NCBI GenBank assembly: GCA_902594745.1
Contig: CACJNF010000010.1
Location: 1-37,809, forward strand
Reading direction: 5' to 3'
Source: an uncultured Bacteroidota bacterium
GTDB lineage: Bacteria > Bacteroidota > Bacteroidia > Flavobacteriales > Flavobacteriaceae
Length of the DNA stretch: 37,809 bases
A program made the position numbers and the translations under genes. Below the pieces are notes generated by a model. That model was not told where the DNA came from. It did not search any database and saw nothing but the letters and a program-made list of their open reading frames with translations. Positions 1-8,602 of the stretch are shown here, one piece after another (position 1 is the first letter of the stretch; each line of letters opens with the position of its first letter).

Positions 1-983
1 ATGCAAGCATAACTATGCCACAATCTGATACTTTTAATCTTATTATTGGGACTAATATTATGTCACAAGAGAATAAAAACTTTGGTCATGAAGAATTAAT
101 TCCTGATGCCGATATGAACGACTTTGGACTTTATGGATTAGGTCAAATTGAAATGGAAAATGGTGCTGCACTTATCGGAGTTAGATATGATTCTAGAACA
201 ATAAACTCTGAGATGGGTTCTTCTGATTTCTCAAATTTCAATGGTTCAATTGGAATTAAAAGAGATTTTAATAATTCATCATTTAGATTTAATCTTGGTT
301 CAGGTTATAGAGCTCCTAATTTAATTGAATTATTTGCTGATGGAGTTCATCACGGAACGTTTAGATATGAAAAAGGTAATGCTAATCTTGAAGCTGAAAC
401 AAGCTTTCAAACTGACATTTCACTTGAAATAAATGATCAAGATTCATCTCTTGCATTTGATTTGTTCTATAATGATATATCTGACTATATATATGTATCA
501 CCGTCTAGCATGAATCAAGATGGTTATAAGGTTTATAATTATATGCAGCAAAACGCAACTCTTTGGGGTGGTGAAGTTCATTATTCAAAACAAACAGGAA
601 TTGAATGGTTATCTTCTAATACATCTCTTGAATATGTTCACGGAGAATCAGCTGATGGTGATGCACTTCCATTTATATCTCCATTAACATTTAATCAGAC
701 TTTTAATTTAGATTTTTCTGACAATTACTCTCTTGAAATTGACTTTTTAGCTAAAACAAAGCAAAGTAGAGTATCTATGTTTGAGGAAGAAACTGATGGA
801 TATTCAGTTCTAAATCTTTCAGGAAATTGGATGACATCATTACTAGGTAATGATTTAAATATTTTCTGGAGTATAGATAATGTATTTGACAAAGAATACT
901 ATGACCATCTTTCAAGATTAAAGACTGCAGGTATACATGAGATGGGAAGAAACATATCCGTAGGATTAAAATATAATTTCTAG
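1..983 (+). CDS. TonB-dependent outer-membrane receptor, C-terminal part (5' end outside window)
   Basis: This is the C-terminal half of an outer-membrane beta-barrel receptor for TonB-driven uptake. The frame is open to the left edge (codons from position 3 read A-S-I-T before the Met at 15), so that Met is not the start. Alternating beta-strand patterns run throughout. The barrel motif GYRAPNLIELF followed by GVHHGTF and GNANLEAE (about 297-395) is the conserved block of TonB receptors and is closest in my recollection to ZnuD-like metal receptors. The protein ends in an aromatic residue (KYNF), the usual barrel assembly signal. The plug and TonB box are missing because of the window edge. 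The substrate is not determined; the nearby SCO-like and Tp34/P19-like genes make a metal ion plausible. A terminator hairpin follows the stop. Confidence 0.9.
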   Translation, partial: ASITMPQSDTFNLIIGTNIMSQENKNFGHEELIPDADMNDFGLYGLGQIEMENGAALIGVRYDSRTINSEMGSSDFSNFNGSIGIKRDFNNSSFRFNLGSGYRAPNLIELFADGVHHGTFRYEKGNANLEAETSFQTDISLEINDQDSSLAFDLFYNDISDYIYVSPSSMNQDGYKVYNYMQQNATLWGGEVHYSKQTGIEWLSSNTSLEYVHGESADGDALPFISPLTFNQTFNLDFSDNYSLEIDFLAKTKQSRVSMFEEETDGYSVLNLSGNWMTSLLGNDLNIFWSIDNVFDKEYYDHLSRLKTAGIHEMGRNISVGLKYNF

Positions 984-1011
984 ATTTTTTGTATTTGAAT
1001 TATAGAAATTC

Positions 1012-1042
1012 AAAAGGCTGGGTTCTACTCAGCCTTTTTTTT
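1012..1042. terminator. Intrinsic terminator, probably bidirectional
   Basis: A nine-base stem, AAAAGGCTG (1012-1020) pairing with CAGCCTTTT (1030-1038), is extended by a G-T and a G-C pair and is followed by a T run to 1042. It lies between the stop of the TonB receptor and the convergent stop of rseP, and the A tract on the left gives the T run for the minus strand. This is the clearest GC-containing terminator in the window. Confidence 0.85.
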
Positions 1043-2366
1043 ATCCATTTAAAAATCTAAATAGATCATTACCATTTGCATACAAGACAAGAGAAATTAA
1101 TAAGAAAAAGCCAATCATTGTTGCAGTTTCCATAAACTTATCACTAAGCTTTTTACCTGTTACCATCTCATATATCAAAAACATAACATGTCCTCCGTCA
1201 AGAGCAGGAATTGGCAGAACATTCATAAATGCTAGAATAATAGATATAAGAGCAGTGCTCATCCAAAATCCTTTCCAGTCCCATTTAGCAGGAAAGATAT
1301 TTCCAATAGTTCCGAATCCACCTAGTTGTTGAGCCCCCTCTTTTGTAACAATATATTGAAACCCTGATACATAATCATAGAGTATCCAGTATCCATAATC
1401 AAAACCTTGAACAACACTATCTATAAGACCAAGCTTTTTATTTGTTGTTTTAATATTATAAGCAGGAAATACTCCTATTGTACCATCATCATCTCTTTCA
1501 ATAGAGATACTGTAATTAGTATTGTTCCTTTCAACTACTAGATTAATATTTTGTTCTGAATTGCTATCCATCCAATTTGAGAACGAAGGCCAATCACTTA
1601 TAATAAAATCATTAACACTTAATATTTTATCACCTGATTGAAGCCCAGAATAGAGAGCAGGCGACTCTGGAATTACACTATCAATCTTAGCTGCGATTAT
1701 TGGATCAAAACTCCTCATTTGTCCACTTTTAAAAATATCACTTCCTAAATCGGAAGGAATCTCAATTTCTGTGATTGATCCGTTTAATTTTTGAACAGTA
1801 ACATATTCAATTGGTCTAAAAAGTAACATTGAATTTAACTCTAAAACATTATCAAGCTCTTTTCCGTCTACATTAATAATCTTATCACCTTTATCAAAAC
1901 CTATTTCTTGAACAATTGGAGATGGCTGCATACCTAATGGAAAATTATCTTGTGGAAGAGTCTCTTTACCCCAGACAAATAAAACCATCATATAGATAAC
2001 AAATCCAACAATTAGATTTACTGTTACTCCTCCTAACATTATAATTAGTCTTTGCCATGTAGGCTTTGATCTAAACTCCCACGGCTGAGGTGGTTTACTC
2101 ATCTGCTCTTTGTCAAAACTCTCATCAATCATTCCAGATATTTTTACATAACCTCCTAACGGAAGCCAACCTATACCATAAACTGTTTCACCAATTTTTT
2201 TCTTGAATAGGGAGTATTTTACATCAAAGAATAAATAAAATTTTTCAACTCTTGTGCCAAATAATTTTGCTGGTATAAAATGACCAAGTTCATGAAGCAC
2301 AATAAGAATTGAAAGCGACAAAAGAAGTTGTCCAGCTTTTACAAAGAATTCGGGAGACAATAGCAT
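1041..2366 (-). CDS. rseP: RseP-type site-2 zinc metalloprotease (M50)
   Basis: This is an intramembrane protease of the RIP/S2P family, which cleaves membrane-anchored anti-sigma factors and remnant signal peptides. The zinc motif HELGH is at residues 25-29 in the first membrane helix. A second conserved block, NVLPIPALDGGH, lies near the C-terminus, where the LDG aspartate is the third zinc ligand. Two PDZ-like regions lie between (about 150-310), with membrane helices around 105-130, 365-390 and 410-430. The length of 441 residues is normal for Bacteroidota RseP. It starts with ATG at 2366 and is transcribed divergently from the SCO gene. A TAAATTTG element 18 bases upstream of the start could be its promoter. 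Confidence 0.95.
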   Translation of the reverse strand: MLLSPEFFVKAGQLLLSLSILIVLHELGHFIPAKLFGTRVEKFYLFFDVKYSLFKKKIGETVYGIGWLPLGGYVKISGMIDESFDKEQMSKPPQPWEFRSKPTWQRLIIMLGGVTVNLIVGFVIYMMVLFVWGKETLPQDNFPLGMQPSPIVQEIGFDKGDKIINVDGKELDNVLELNSMLLFRPIEYVTVQKLNGSITEIEIPSDLGSDIFKSGQMRSFDPIIAAKIDSVIPESPALYSGLQSGDKILSVNDFIISDWPSFSNWMDSNSEQNINLVVERNNTNYSISIERDDDGTIGVFPAYNIKTTNKKLGLIDSVVQGFDYGYWILYDYVSGFQYIVTKEGAQQLGGFGTIGNIFPAKWDWKGFWMSTALISIILAFMNVLPIPALDGGHVMFLIYEMVTGKKLSDKFMETATMIGFFLLISLVLYANGNDLFRFLNG

Positions 2367-2383
2367 ATAAATATTTTGAATAG

Positions 2384-2391
2384 CAAATTTA
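2384..2391 (-). promoter_or_regulatory. Candidate -7 promoter element (TAAATTTG) for rseP
   Basis: Read on the minus strand this matches the Bacteroidota/Flavobacterium -7 consensus TAnnTTTG exactly and would give a short leader before the rseP ATG at 2366. No well-spaced TTG (-33) box is visible, so only the -7 half is supported. The same eight bases occur upstream of hemA. Confidence 0.45.
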
Positions 2392-2413
2392 ATATTTTTT
2401 TATTTCCATGAAT

Positions 2414-2421
2414 TATCTTTG
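2414..2421 (+). promoter_or_regulatory. Candidate -7 promoter element (TATCTTTG) for the SCO gene
   Basis: This is an exact match to TAnnTTTG, 21 bases before the ATG at 2443. It overlaps a TTG codon at 2419 that could be taken for an earlier start, which argues for the ATG. No clear -33 box is visible. Confidence 0.5.
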
Positions 2422-2442
2422 TCTTCCTTAATTAAGAAAAAT

Positions 2443-3108
2443 ATGTTAAAAAAGTATTGGCTTTTTGCAACTTCAATGATAATAATTTCTCTTATAACAG
2501 TTATTTCATTTTATATTGTATTGACACCTGAGAAAAAATTACCAATATATCAACCTAGTATGGTAAAGTTTCAATTAGTTGATAGTACTATTCAGCATGT
2601 GAAAAGGTTTCATAAAATCGATGACTTTTCACTAGTAAATCAGAACAATGAGATTATCACTAATGAAACTTATGATGGTAAGATTTATATAGCAGACTTT
2701 TTTTTCACAACATGTCCAGGTATTTGTCCAATCATGAAAGAAAACATGATTGTTCTTCAAGATGAGTTCATTAATGATGATCATGTCTTGCTTTTATCTC
2801 ATACTGTTACACCAGAAATTGATTCAGTCCAAGTTTTAAAAAAATATTCCCAAGATAAAGGAATTATTGATTCTAAATGGAATATGGTTACAGGAGATAA
2901 AAAACAGATATATAATTTAGCAAGAAAGTCATATCTAGTTGCAGAAGATATTGAAGGCCCAAGACAATATGATATGATTCATACTGAAAATTTTGTATTA
3001 ATTGATTCTAAAAGAAGAATCAGAGGTTTTTATGATGGTACTGATATTGATGTAATGGATAACTTAATAAGTGACATAAAGATTTTAAAAAAAGAAGAAT
3101 TTGAATAA
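2443..3108 (+). CDS. SCO1/SenC-family protein (copper chaperone or thiol-disulfide protein)
   Basis: SCO proteins have a thioredoxin fold. They bind copper or act as reductases in cytochrome c oxidase CuA assembly and sit on the outer face of the inner membrane. The protein (221 aa from the ATG at 2443) has an N-terminal anchor at residues 5-26, the copper-binding pair C91/C95 in TTCPGICP, and the third ligand His180 in MIHTENFVLID, all as expected for the family. A TTG at 2419 would add eight residues, but it lies inside a promoter-like motif, so I chose the ATG. The next gene follows two bases after the stop, so the two are probably co-transcribed. Confidence 0.9.
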   Translation: MLKKYWLFATSMIIISLITVISFYIVLTPEKKLPIYQPSMVKFQLVDSTIQHVKRFHKIDDFSLVNQNNEIITNETYDGKIYIADFFFTTCPGICPIMKENMIVLQDEFINDDHVLLLSHTVTPEIDSVQVLKKYSQDKGIIDSKWNMVTGDKKQIYNLARKSYLVAEDIEGPRQYDMIHTENFVLIDSKRRIRGFYDGTDIDVMDNLISDIKILKKEEFE

Positions 3109-3110
3109 TT

Positions 3111-3656
3111 ATGAAAAACTATATTTTAACTACAATTTTATCCATAGTAATATCAAACTCATTAATTTCTCAAGAATTAATAATAGGTGAAGAAAGAGTA
3201 AAGCCAGGAATCGTGTTTATTTTTGAGGGAGCAATTAAGGACATAGTCTACCCTGAAAATTATAATCTCGCAGAGGAACTCACTGATATCCATATAGAGG
3301 CAAGGGTAAACTGGGACATCCAGAATATCCCAGAAGGGACACCCGCTGGTGGTTTTATCCCTTACCTTAAAATTAATGCGGTTGTTACTAATAAAAGAAC
3401 TGACCTCAAAACATATGTTGATCTAATTCCACATATTAATTTGGTAGATAATTTTCATTATGCAAGGAATATATCTCTTCCTGGAAATATTGATGATAAG
3501 TATGAAGTTGAATTTTTTATAAATAATCCTAGCAAATTTGACTTATCCTTTCATAAGGATTGGCTAGACAATTACTCTGAGTTGCTTATCGAAGATAAGG
3601 TCTTCAAATATTCAGATATAAGTTTTGGTGAAATTGCTAGACTATCTAGAAGATAG
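3111..3656 (+). CDS. Tp34/P19-like periplasmic metal-binding protein (iron transport family)
   Basis: This is a small secreted protein (181 aa; signal peptide 1-20, ending LISQ). The pattern TDIHIEARVNW (59-69), GGFIPYLKI (80-88), PHINLVDNFHYARN (107-120), LPG and FHKDW (147-151) resembles the Tp34/P19/FetP iron-transport family, whose members bind copper or iron through His and Met residues. Candidate ligands are H61, H108, H116 and H148. It directly follows the SCO-like gene, which fits a shared copper/iron role. The family call is from remembered sequence pattern, not a search. Its stop abuts that of the convergent aminopeptidase with no spacer. Confidence 0.65.
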   Translation: MKNYILTTILSIVISNSLISQELIIGEERVKPGIVFIFEGAIKDIVYPENYNLAEELTDIHIEARVNWDIQNIPEGTPAGGFIPYLKINAVVTNKRTDLKTYVDLIPHINLVDNFHYARNISLPGNIDDKYEVEFFINNPSKFDLSFHKDWLDNYSELLIEDKVFKYSDISFGEIARLSRR

Positions 3657-4946
3657 TTAATTCATTAATTCTTCAATATGGTCTGTTTCAATAGGTATAT
3701 CCTTCATTAAGTTAATAGGCTCACCCTTACTTTGAATTACTACATCGTCTTCAAGCCTTATTCCAAACCCTTCATCAGGTATATAAATACCAGGTTCTAC
3801 AGTAAAAACCATATTCTCTTGGAATGGATCTTCAAGAAGTCCATAATCATGAGTATCAAGTCCAAGATGATGTGAAGTACCATGCATAAAATATTTTTTG
3901 TAGGCAGGGCTCTTCTTACTCTGATTTTTTATATCATTTTTATCAATGAGCCCAACGTCAAGCAACTCTTTTGTCATAATTTCTCCTACTTGCTCATGAA
4001 ATATTTTCCAATTGTTACCGACAGTTAACAATTTAGTAGCTTCATTCTTAACTCTTAAAACAGCATTGTATATTTCCTTTTGTCTTTTTGAGAATTTTCC
4101 TGACACAGGAACAGTTCTAGTCATATCACTAGAATAATTTCCATATTCTGCTCCAACATCCATTAATATTAGTTCCCCACTTTTACATTGCTTATTGTTT
4201 TTTATATAGTGAAGGACATTGTTGTCATTTCCACTAGCTATAATTGGAGAATATGCAAAACCTTTAGATGAGCTATTAATAAATTCATGAATAAATTCTG
4301 CCTCAATTTCATATTCCCAAACATTAGGTTTTATAAATTCTAAGACTCTGTTGAACCCTTTCCTTGTTATATCACACGCTTTTTTTATTTGGTCAATTTC
4401 ATCAGGGTGCTTTATAGATCTTTGTCTTTGAAGGATAGGATTACTTTTTGCAACATTGTGCGCTGGGTACTTTTTTAAGAGCCATGAAATAAACCTATCC
4501 TCTCTGGTTTCAACTGGGGAATTTGCTCTATAGTGCTCATTTTTATTTATGTAAAAAGTATCAACTTTAGTTGCAATTGAACTAAGGATATCTTTGAAAT
4601 CATCAATAAAGTATATACTATTAATACCAGATAGTTCATTTGCCTGTTTTTTACTTAATTTCTCACCTTCCCAAACTTTAGTATGATTGTCCGATTTTCT
4701 TATAAAAAGTATCTCTCTTGTCTTATCATCTTTTGATGGAGGATACAGTAATAATATAGTTTCTTCTTGATCAATACCTGTTAGATGAAAAATATCTCTA
4801 TGTTGTTCAAATGGTAACTCGGAATCAGCACTTACTGGATATATATCATTAGAGTTGAAAACAGCCATAGAATTACCCTTCATTTCATCCATGAAATTCC
4901 TTCTGTTCCTTTTATATATTGAACTACTAAGTGGAATATATCTCAT
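3657..4946 (-). CDS. Xaa-Pro aminopeptidase (M24B, PepP-like)
   Basis: This is a dinuclear metal aminopeptidase that releases N-terminal residues preceding proline, normally in the cytoplasm. The N-terminal creatinase-like domain (about 1-175) contains the flavobacterial signature NSNDIYPVSAD. The C-terminal pita-bread domain has all five metal ligands: D263 and D274 (LMDVGAEYGNYSSDMTRT), H359 (HGTSHHLGLDTHD), E384 (TVEPGIYIP) and E399 (GIRLEDD). The length of 429 aa and the start MRYIPL at 4946 match homologues. It is a single gene, with a 65-base AT-rich gap to the divergent BNR protein. Confidence 0.95.
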   Translation of the reverse strand: MRYIPLSSSIYKRNRRNFMDEMKGNSMAVFNSNDIYPVSADSELPFEQHRDIFHLTGIDQEETILLLYPPSKDDKTREILFIRKSDNHTKVWEGEKLSKKQANELSGINSIYFIDDFKDILSSIATKVDTFYINKNEHYRANSPVETREDRFISWLLKKYPAHNVAKSNPILQRQRSIKHPDEIDQIKKACDITRKGFNRVLEFIKPNVWEYEIEAEFIHEFINSSSKGFAYSPIIASGNDNNVLHYIKNNKQCKSGELILMDVGAEYGNYSSDMTRTVPVSGKFSKRQKEIYNAVLRVKNEATKLLTVGNNWKIFHEQVGEIMTKELLDVGLIDKNDIKNQSKKSPAYKKYFMHGTSHHLGLDTHDYGLLEDPFQENMVFTVEPGIYIPDEGFGIRLEDDVVIQSKGEPINLMKDIPIETDHIEELMN

Positions 4947-5011
4947 TTTATTTTTATCAATTAACTCCTAATTAATATAATGTTTTTAAATTAAAGGTAA
5001 AATTAAAAATT

Positions 5012-7837
5012 ATGAAAAAGTTTTTATCAATTTCAATAAGCTTAATTAGTTCTGTTATTGTGTTTTCTCAACCAAATCCAACTGATTCAGAAAGTATAAT
5101 TAAAGCCTACAAGGATAAAGAGGTTTTAGTAAAATCATCTAGAGTAAAAAACATTGAATTTAAAAATATAGGTCCAACAATAATGAGTGGAAGAGTTGTT
5201 GCGCTGGAGGTCAATCCTCAAGATCCAACAAAATTTTATGTTGCATATGCTTCTGGGGGAGTTTGGTATACAGATAATAATGGAACATCATTTAATTCTA
5301 TATCTGATCATTGGCCAACTCAAAATATTGGTGAAATAGCAATGGATTGGGCTAATGGTATATTATGGGTTGGAACAGGAGAAAATAATTCTTCAAGATC
5401 CTCGTATTCTGGGATAGGAATTTTAAAGACAAATGCTGATGGTTCAAACTGGAAAAATGTTGGTTTGCATGATAGTCATCATATTGGAAAAATTTTAATA
5501 AATCCAGAAAATTCTGATCATATAGTGATTGGAGTTACTGGACACTTATATTCAAATAATATTAATAGAGGGGTATATGTGACAAAAGACGGAGGGGAAA
5601 ATTGGAATAGGACATTATATGTAGATGATTTAAGTGGAATTATTGATATGTCGGATACTCCAGGAAACTTCAATGTAATGTATGCAACATCTTGGGAAAA
5701 AGATAGAAAGGCTTGGAACTTTGATGAAGATGGGAATAGTTCAGGTATATATAAAAGTATTGATGGAGGAGATAATTGGAGCTTAATATCTAATGATGAA
5801 TCTGGTTTTCCAACTGGATCTGGAATAGGAAGGATTGGATTAGCAGTTTTTGATAAAAATATAGTTTACGCAGTTGTGGATAATCAGAACTTTAGAGAAT
5901 CCGCCGAAAAAGAACAAGATCAAGGTTTAACCAAAGAATCCTTTTTAGGTATGTCACTTGAAAACTTCAATAAGATAAGTAATGATGATCTTAAAGCTTT
6001 TTTAAGATCAAATAGATTTCCATCTAAGTATAAACCTGCAGCAATTAAAAAAGATATTAATGAGGGAAAACTCCAGCCTGAGGACTTGTATAGATATTTA
6101 GTAAATGCAAACTCTGAATTATTTGACACTCCAATAATTGGAGCAGAAGTATATAGGAGTAATGATGGTGGAAAAAATTGGTTTAAAACTCATAACACAT
6201 ATTTAGATGGAGTTTACAATACTTATGGATATTATTTTGGAAAAATTCATGTAGATCCAAGTAATAGTGAAAAGATATATACTTATGGTGTTCCAATTTT
6301 AACATCTGATGATGGTGGAGAAACTTTTTATAGGATAGGGAAGGAGAATGTTCATGCTGATCATCATGACCTATGGATAAATCCTGATAAACCTGGACAT
6401 CTTATAAATGGAAATGATGGAGGAGTAAATATAACTTACGATGATGGAAAAAACTGGATTAAGAATAATTCTACTGAAGTTGGGCAGTTTTATGCAATAA
6501 ATGTAGACTACCAAAAGCCATATAACGTTTATGGTGGACTTCAAGACAATGGCGTCTGGATGGGCCCTCATAACTCATCAGTGAACAAAAGATGGAATAT
6601 GACAGGTCAATATCCTTGGAAAGGTATTCTAGGTGGAGATGGAATGGAGGTCCAAATTGATAATAGAAATCCTAATATTGTCTTTACAGGATATCAATTT
6701 GGTTTTTACGCTAGGTTAGATTTAGATTCTGGCAAAAGAAAGTCTATTAAACCTAGCCATGAGCTAGGTCAGTCCCCTTTTAGATTTAATTGGCAGACTC
6801 CTATCTTATTATCACCACATAATCAAGATGTACTTTATCTTGGCTCAAATTTTCTACATAAGTCAATTAATCAAGGAGATGATTGGGAAAATATATCTGA
6901 AGATTTGACCAAAGGCGGCAAAAAAGGGAATGTGCCATATGGGACAATCACTACAATCTCAGAATCCCCTATTAAAGAGGGAGTATTATATGTTGGAAGT
7001 GATGATGGTATGATTCATGTTACAAAGAATGGTGGAAAAACATGGAAGAATATCTCTAGCAACCTACCACAAGATCTTTGGGTAAGTAATGTTTATGCTT
7101 CAAATCATGATGAAAAAGTTGTTTATTTATCTCTTGATGGATATAGATGGGATAACTTTTCACCTTATCTCTTCCAAAGTAAGAATTATGGTAAGACTTG
7201 GGAATCAATTAGTTCTAATCTACCAGATTCACCTATTAATGTTGTAATAGAAGATAACGTTAATCCAGATATTCTATACATTGGAAATGATCATGGGGTA
7301 TATATTTCATTTGATCAAGGAAAAACTTGGGAGCCATTTAACAAAGGTCTTACATCTGCAGCTGTTCATGATTTAGTTATACAGGAAGAGGAACAGCATT
7401 TATTAGTTGGAACACACGGTAGATCAATATATCTAGCTGACATAGCCTTAATTCAGAATCATGATATTAATAATCAACAAGAAGATATTAAAATTTTTGA
7501 TGTTAAGGATGTTAGATTTTCTGAAAGATGGGGTACAAAGAGGAGTACAGATAAAAATTATTTTACACCAAGTTTAAAGTTTTCAATTTTGTCTAAATCA
7601 AGTCACAACGCTTCTTTTGAGATTATTAATAATGACAAAGATATTTTATTTTCAAAATCAATTTCAATTGATAAGGGATTTAATTTTATTGATTATAATT
7701 TGACAATATTAGATGGCGCAAATTTAGATTTAAACAATAAATCTCAAAACGGAAAACATTATTTGCAGAAAGGTGATTACTCTATTTCTATAAAAACTGA
7801 TAATACCACAATAGTAAATCAATTTAAAATAAAATAG
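5012..7837 (+). CDS. Secreted BNR/VPS10 (sortilin-like) beta-propeller protein
   Basis: This is a large exported protein (941 aa) with a signal peptide at 1-19 (ends VFSQ). It contains at least eight Asp-box/BNR repeats of the form S-x-D-G-G-x-x-W (VTKDGGENW, KSIDGGDNW, RSNDGGKNW, TSDDGGETF, VTKNGGKTW, QSKNYGKTW, ISFDQGKTW), expected to fold into one or two beta-propellers. It is usually annotated as VPS10 domain-containing or sialidase-like/glycosyl hydrolase. No catalytic residues can be assigned, and about 130 C-terminal residues lie outside the propeller. There is no C-terminal sorting domain, so it may be periplasmic or outer-surface. The sdh operon starts 45 bases downstream on the same strand. 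Confidence 0.85.
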   Translation: MKKFLSISISLISSVIVFSQPNPTDSESIIKAYKDKEVLVKSSRVKNIEFKNIGPTIMSGRVVALEVNPQDPTKFYVAYASGGVWYTDNNGTSFNSISDHWPTQNIGEIAMDWANGILWVGTGENNSSRSSYSGIGILKTNADGSNWKNVGLHDSHHIGKILINPENSDHIVIGVTGHLYSNNINRGVYVTKDGGENWNRTLYVDDLSGIIDMSDTPGNFNVMYATSWEKDRKAWNFDEDGNSSGIYKSIDGGDNWSLISNDESGFPTGSGIGRIGLAVFDKNIVYAVVDNQNFRESAEKEQDQGLTKESFLGMSLENFNKISNDDLKAFLRSNRFPSKYKPAAIKKDINEGKLQPEDLYRYLVNANSELFDTPIIGAEVYRSNDGGKNWFKTHNTYLDGVYNTYGYYFGKIHVDPSNSEKIYTYGVPILTSDDGGETFYRIGKENVHADHHDLWINPDKPGHLINGNDGGVNITYDDGKNWIKNNSTEVGQFYAINVDYQKPYNVYGGLQDNGVWMGPHNSSVNKRWNMTGQYPWKGILGGDGMEVQIDNRNPNIVFTGYQFGFYARLDLDSGKRKSIKPSHELGQSPFRFNWQTPILLSPHNQDVLYLGSNFLHKSINQGDDWENISEDLTKGGKKGNVPYGTITTISESPIKEGVLYVGSDDGMIHVTKNGGKTWKNISSNLPQDLWVSNVYASNHDEKVVYLSLDGYRWDNFSPYLFQSKNYGKTWESISSNLPDSPINVVIEDNVNPDILYIGNDHGVYISFDQGKTWEPFNKGLTSAAVHDLVIQEEEQHLLVGTHGRSIYLADIALIQNHDINNQQEDIKIFDVKDVRFSERWGTKRSTDKNYFTPSLKFSILSKSSHNASFEIINNDKDILFSKSISIDKGFNFIDYNLTILDGANLDLNNKSQNGKHYLQKGDYSISIKTDNTTIVNQFKIK

Positions 7838-7882
7838 TTATTTCAAGTTTTATGATTTAATTTTACAAGCTGAAAAATTATT

Positions 7883-8548
7883 ATGTCGTTGATTTCTATA
7901 TTTAAATCTTCTATTGGAAAGAAGCTTTTAATGGCCTTGTCAGGTATCTTTCTTGTAGTTTTTTTAACTCAACATTTTCTAATTAATATTACTTCAGTTT
8001 TTAGTGAGGAAATATTTAATTTCTTATCCCATTTTATGGGAAATAACCCCATTGTCCAATTTATATTACAACCAATATTGATATTTGGTGTCATTTTTCA
8101 TTTTGTAATGGGTTTTTATTTAGAAATTATAAATAGAAAATCTAGAGGTGCTAATTATACAAGATATGCCGGTGGAGATAATGCTCCATGGATCTCCAGA
8201 AATATGATATTTAGCGGTGGTGTAGTGCTTTTATTTTTAATCCTTCATTTTTATGATTTTTGGGTTCCAGAGATGAATTATAAATATATTGAGTTCCTTC
8301 CAGAAGATCCAAATAGATACTATGAAGAGTTAATACATAAATTTGAAAGTCCAATTAGGACCTTAATTTATTCTGTTTCATTTATCTTCTTAGCTCTTCA
8401 TCTTTTACATGGTTTCAGTTCATCATTTAAAACTATAGGTGTTGATTCTAAATATTATAAACCTATTAAATCACTTACATTTATTTTTTCTATTCTTATT
8501 CCTTTTGGTTTTATTTTTATTGCAGTTTTCCATAATCTAATGCATTAA
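7883..8548 (+). CDS. sdhC: Succinate dehydrogenase cytochrome b subunit
   Basis: This is the membrane anchor of complex II, of the single-subunit b558 type typical of Bacteroidota. It has five predicted transmembrane helices (roughly 14-36, 58-82, 103-123, 155-176, 190-214). Candidate haem-axial histidines lie within them, including H31 (LTQHFL) and those in IFHFVMG, ILHFYDF and LHLLHGF. It passes electrons from SdhB to menaquinone. The length of 221 aa is normal. It is the first gene of the sdh set, and the unusual spacer before sdhA is described separately. Confidence 0.92.
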   Translation: MSLISIFKSSIGKKLLMALSGIFLVVFLTQHFLINITSVFSEEIFNFLSHFMGNNPIVQFILQPILIFGVIFHFVMGFYLEIINRKSRGANYTRYAGGDNAPWISRNMIFSGGVVLLFLILHFYDFWVPEMNYKYIEFLPEDPNRYYEELIHKFESPIRTLIYSVSFIFLALHLLHGFSSSFKTIGVDSKYYKPIKSLTFIFSILIPFGFIFIAVFHNLMH

Positions 8549-8553
8549 TATAT

Positions 8554-8575
8554 TGGGGCACAAAATGGGGTACAA
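8554..8575 (+). repeat. Paired 10-bp direct repeats TGGGG(C/T)ACAA between sdhC and sdhA
   Basis: TGGGGCACAA (8554-8563) and TGGGGTACAA (8566-8575) recur at a 12-base period. They are G-rich in a very AT-rich gap, 28 bases before an ORF that begins with an integrase arm-like domain. Tandem short repeats of this kind are what an integrase arm domain binds, so they may be a leftover of an integration site or integrase promoter. That role is inference. Confidence 0.55.
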
Positions 8576-8590
8576 CTAAATTAAAAGTTA

Positions 8591-8598
8591 TATATTTG
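8591..8598 (+). promoter_or_regulatory. Candidate -7 promoter element (TATATTTG) before the sdhA fusion ORF
   Basis: This is an exact TAnnTTTG match only five bases before the ATG at 8603, so a transcript from it would be almost leaderless. If real, it gives sdhA a promoter inside the sdh operon, possibly inherited with the integrase-like sequence. No matching -33 box is visible. Confidence 0.4.
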
Positions 8599-8602
8599 TA
8601 TT

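Noticed and set aside
2419-2442. TTG start eight codons upstream of the SCO-like gene
   Set aside because: It overlaps a promoter-like TATCTTTG and adds residues without family support; the ATG at 2443 begins a normal membrane anchor.
7529-7538. Third exact copy of TGGGGTACAA
   Set aside because: It lies inside the BNR protein gene, where it encodes the ordinary residues W-G-T-K, and no second copy or integrase-like sequence is beside it. It is probably chance, though noted because of the repeat near sdhA.
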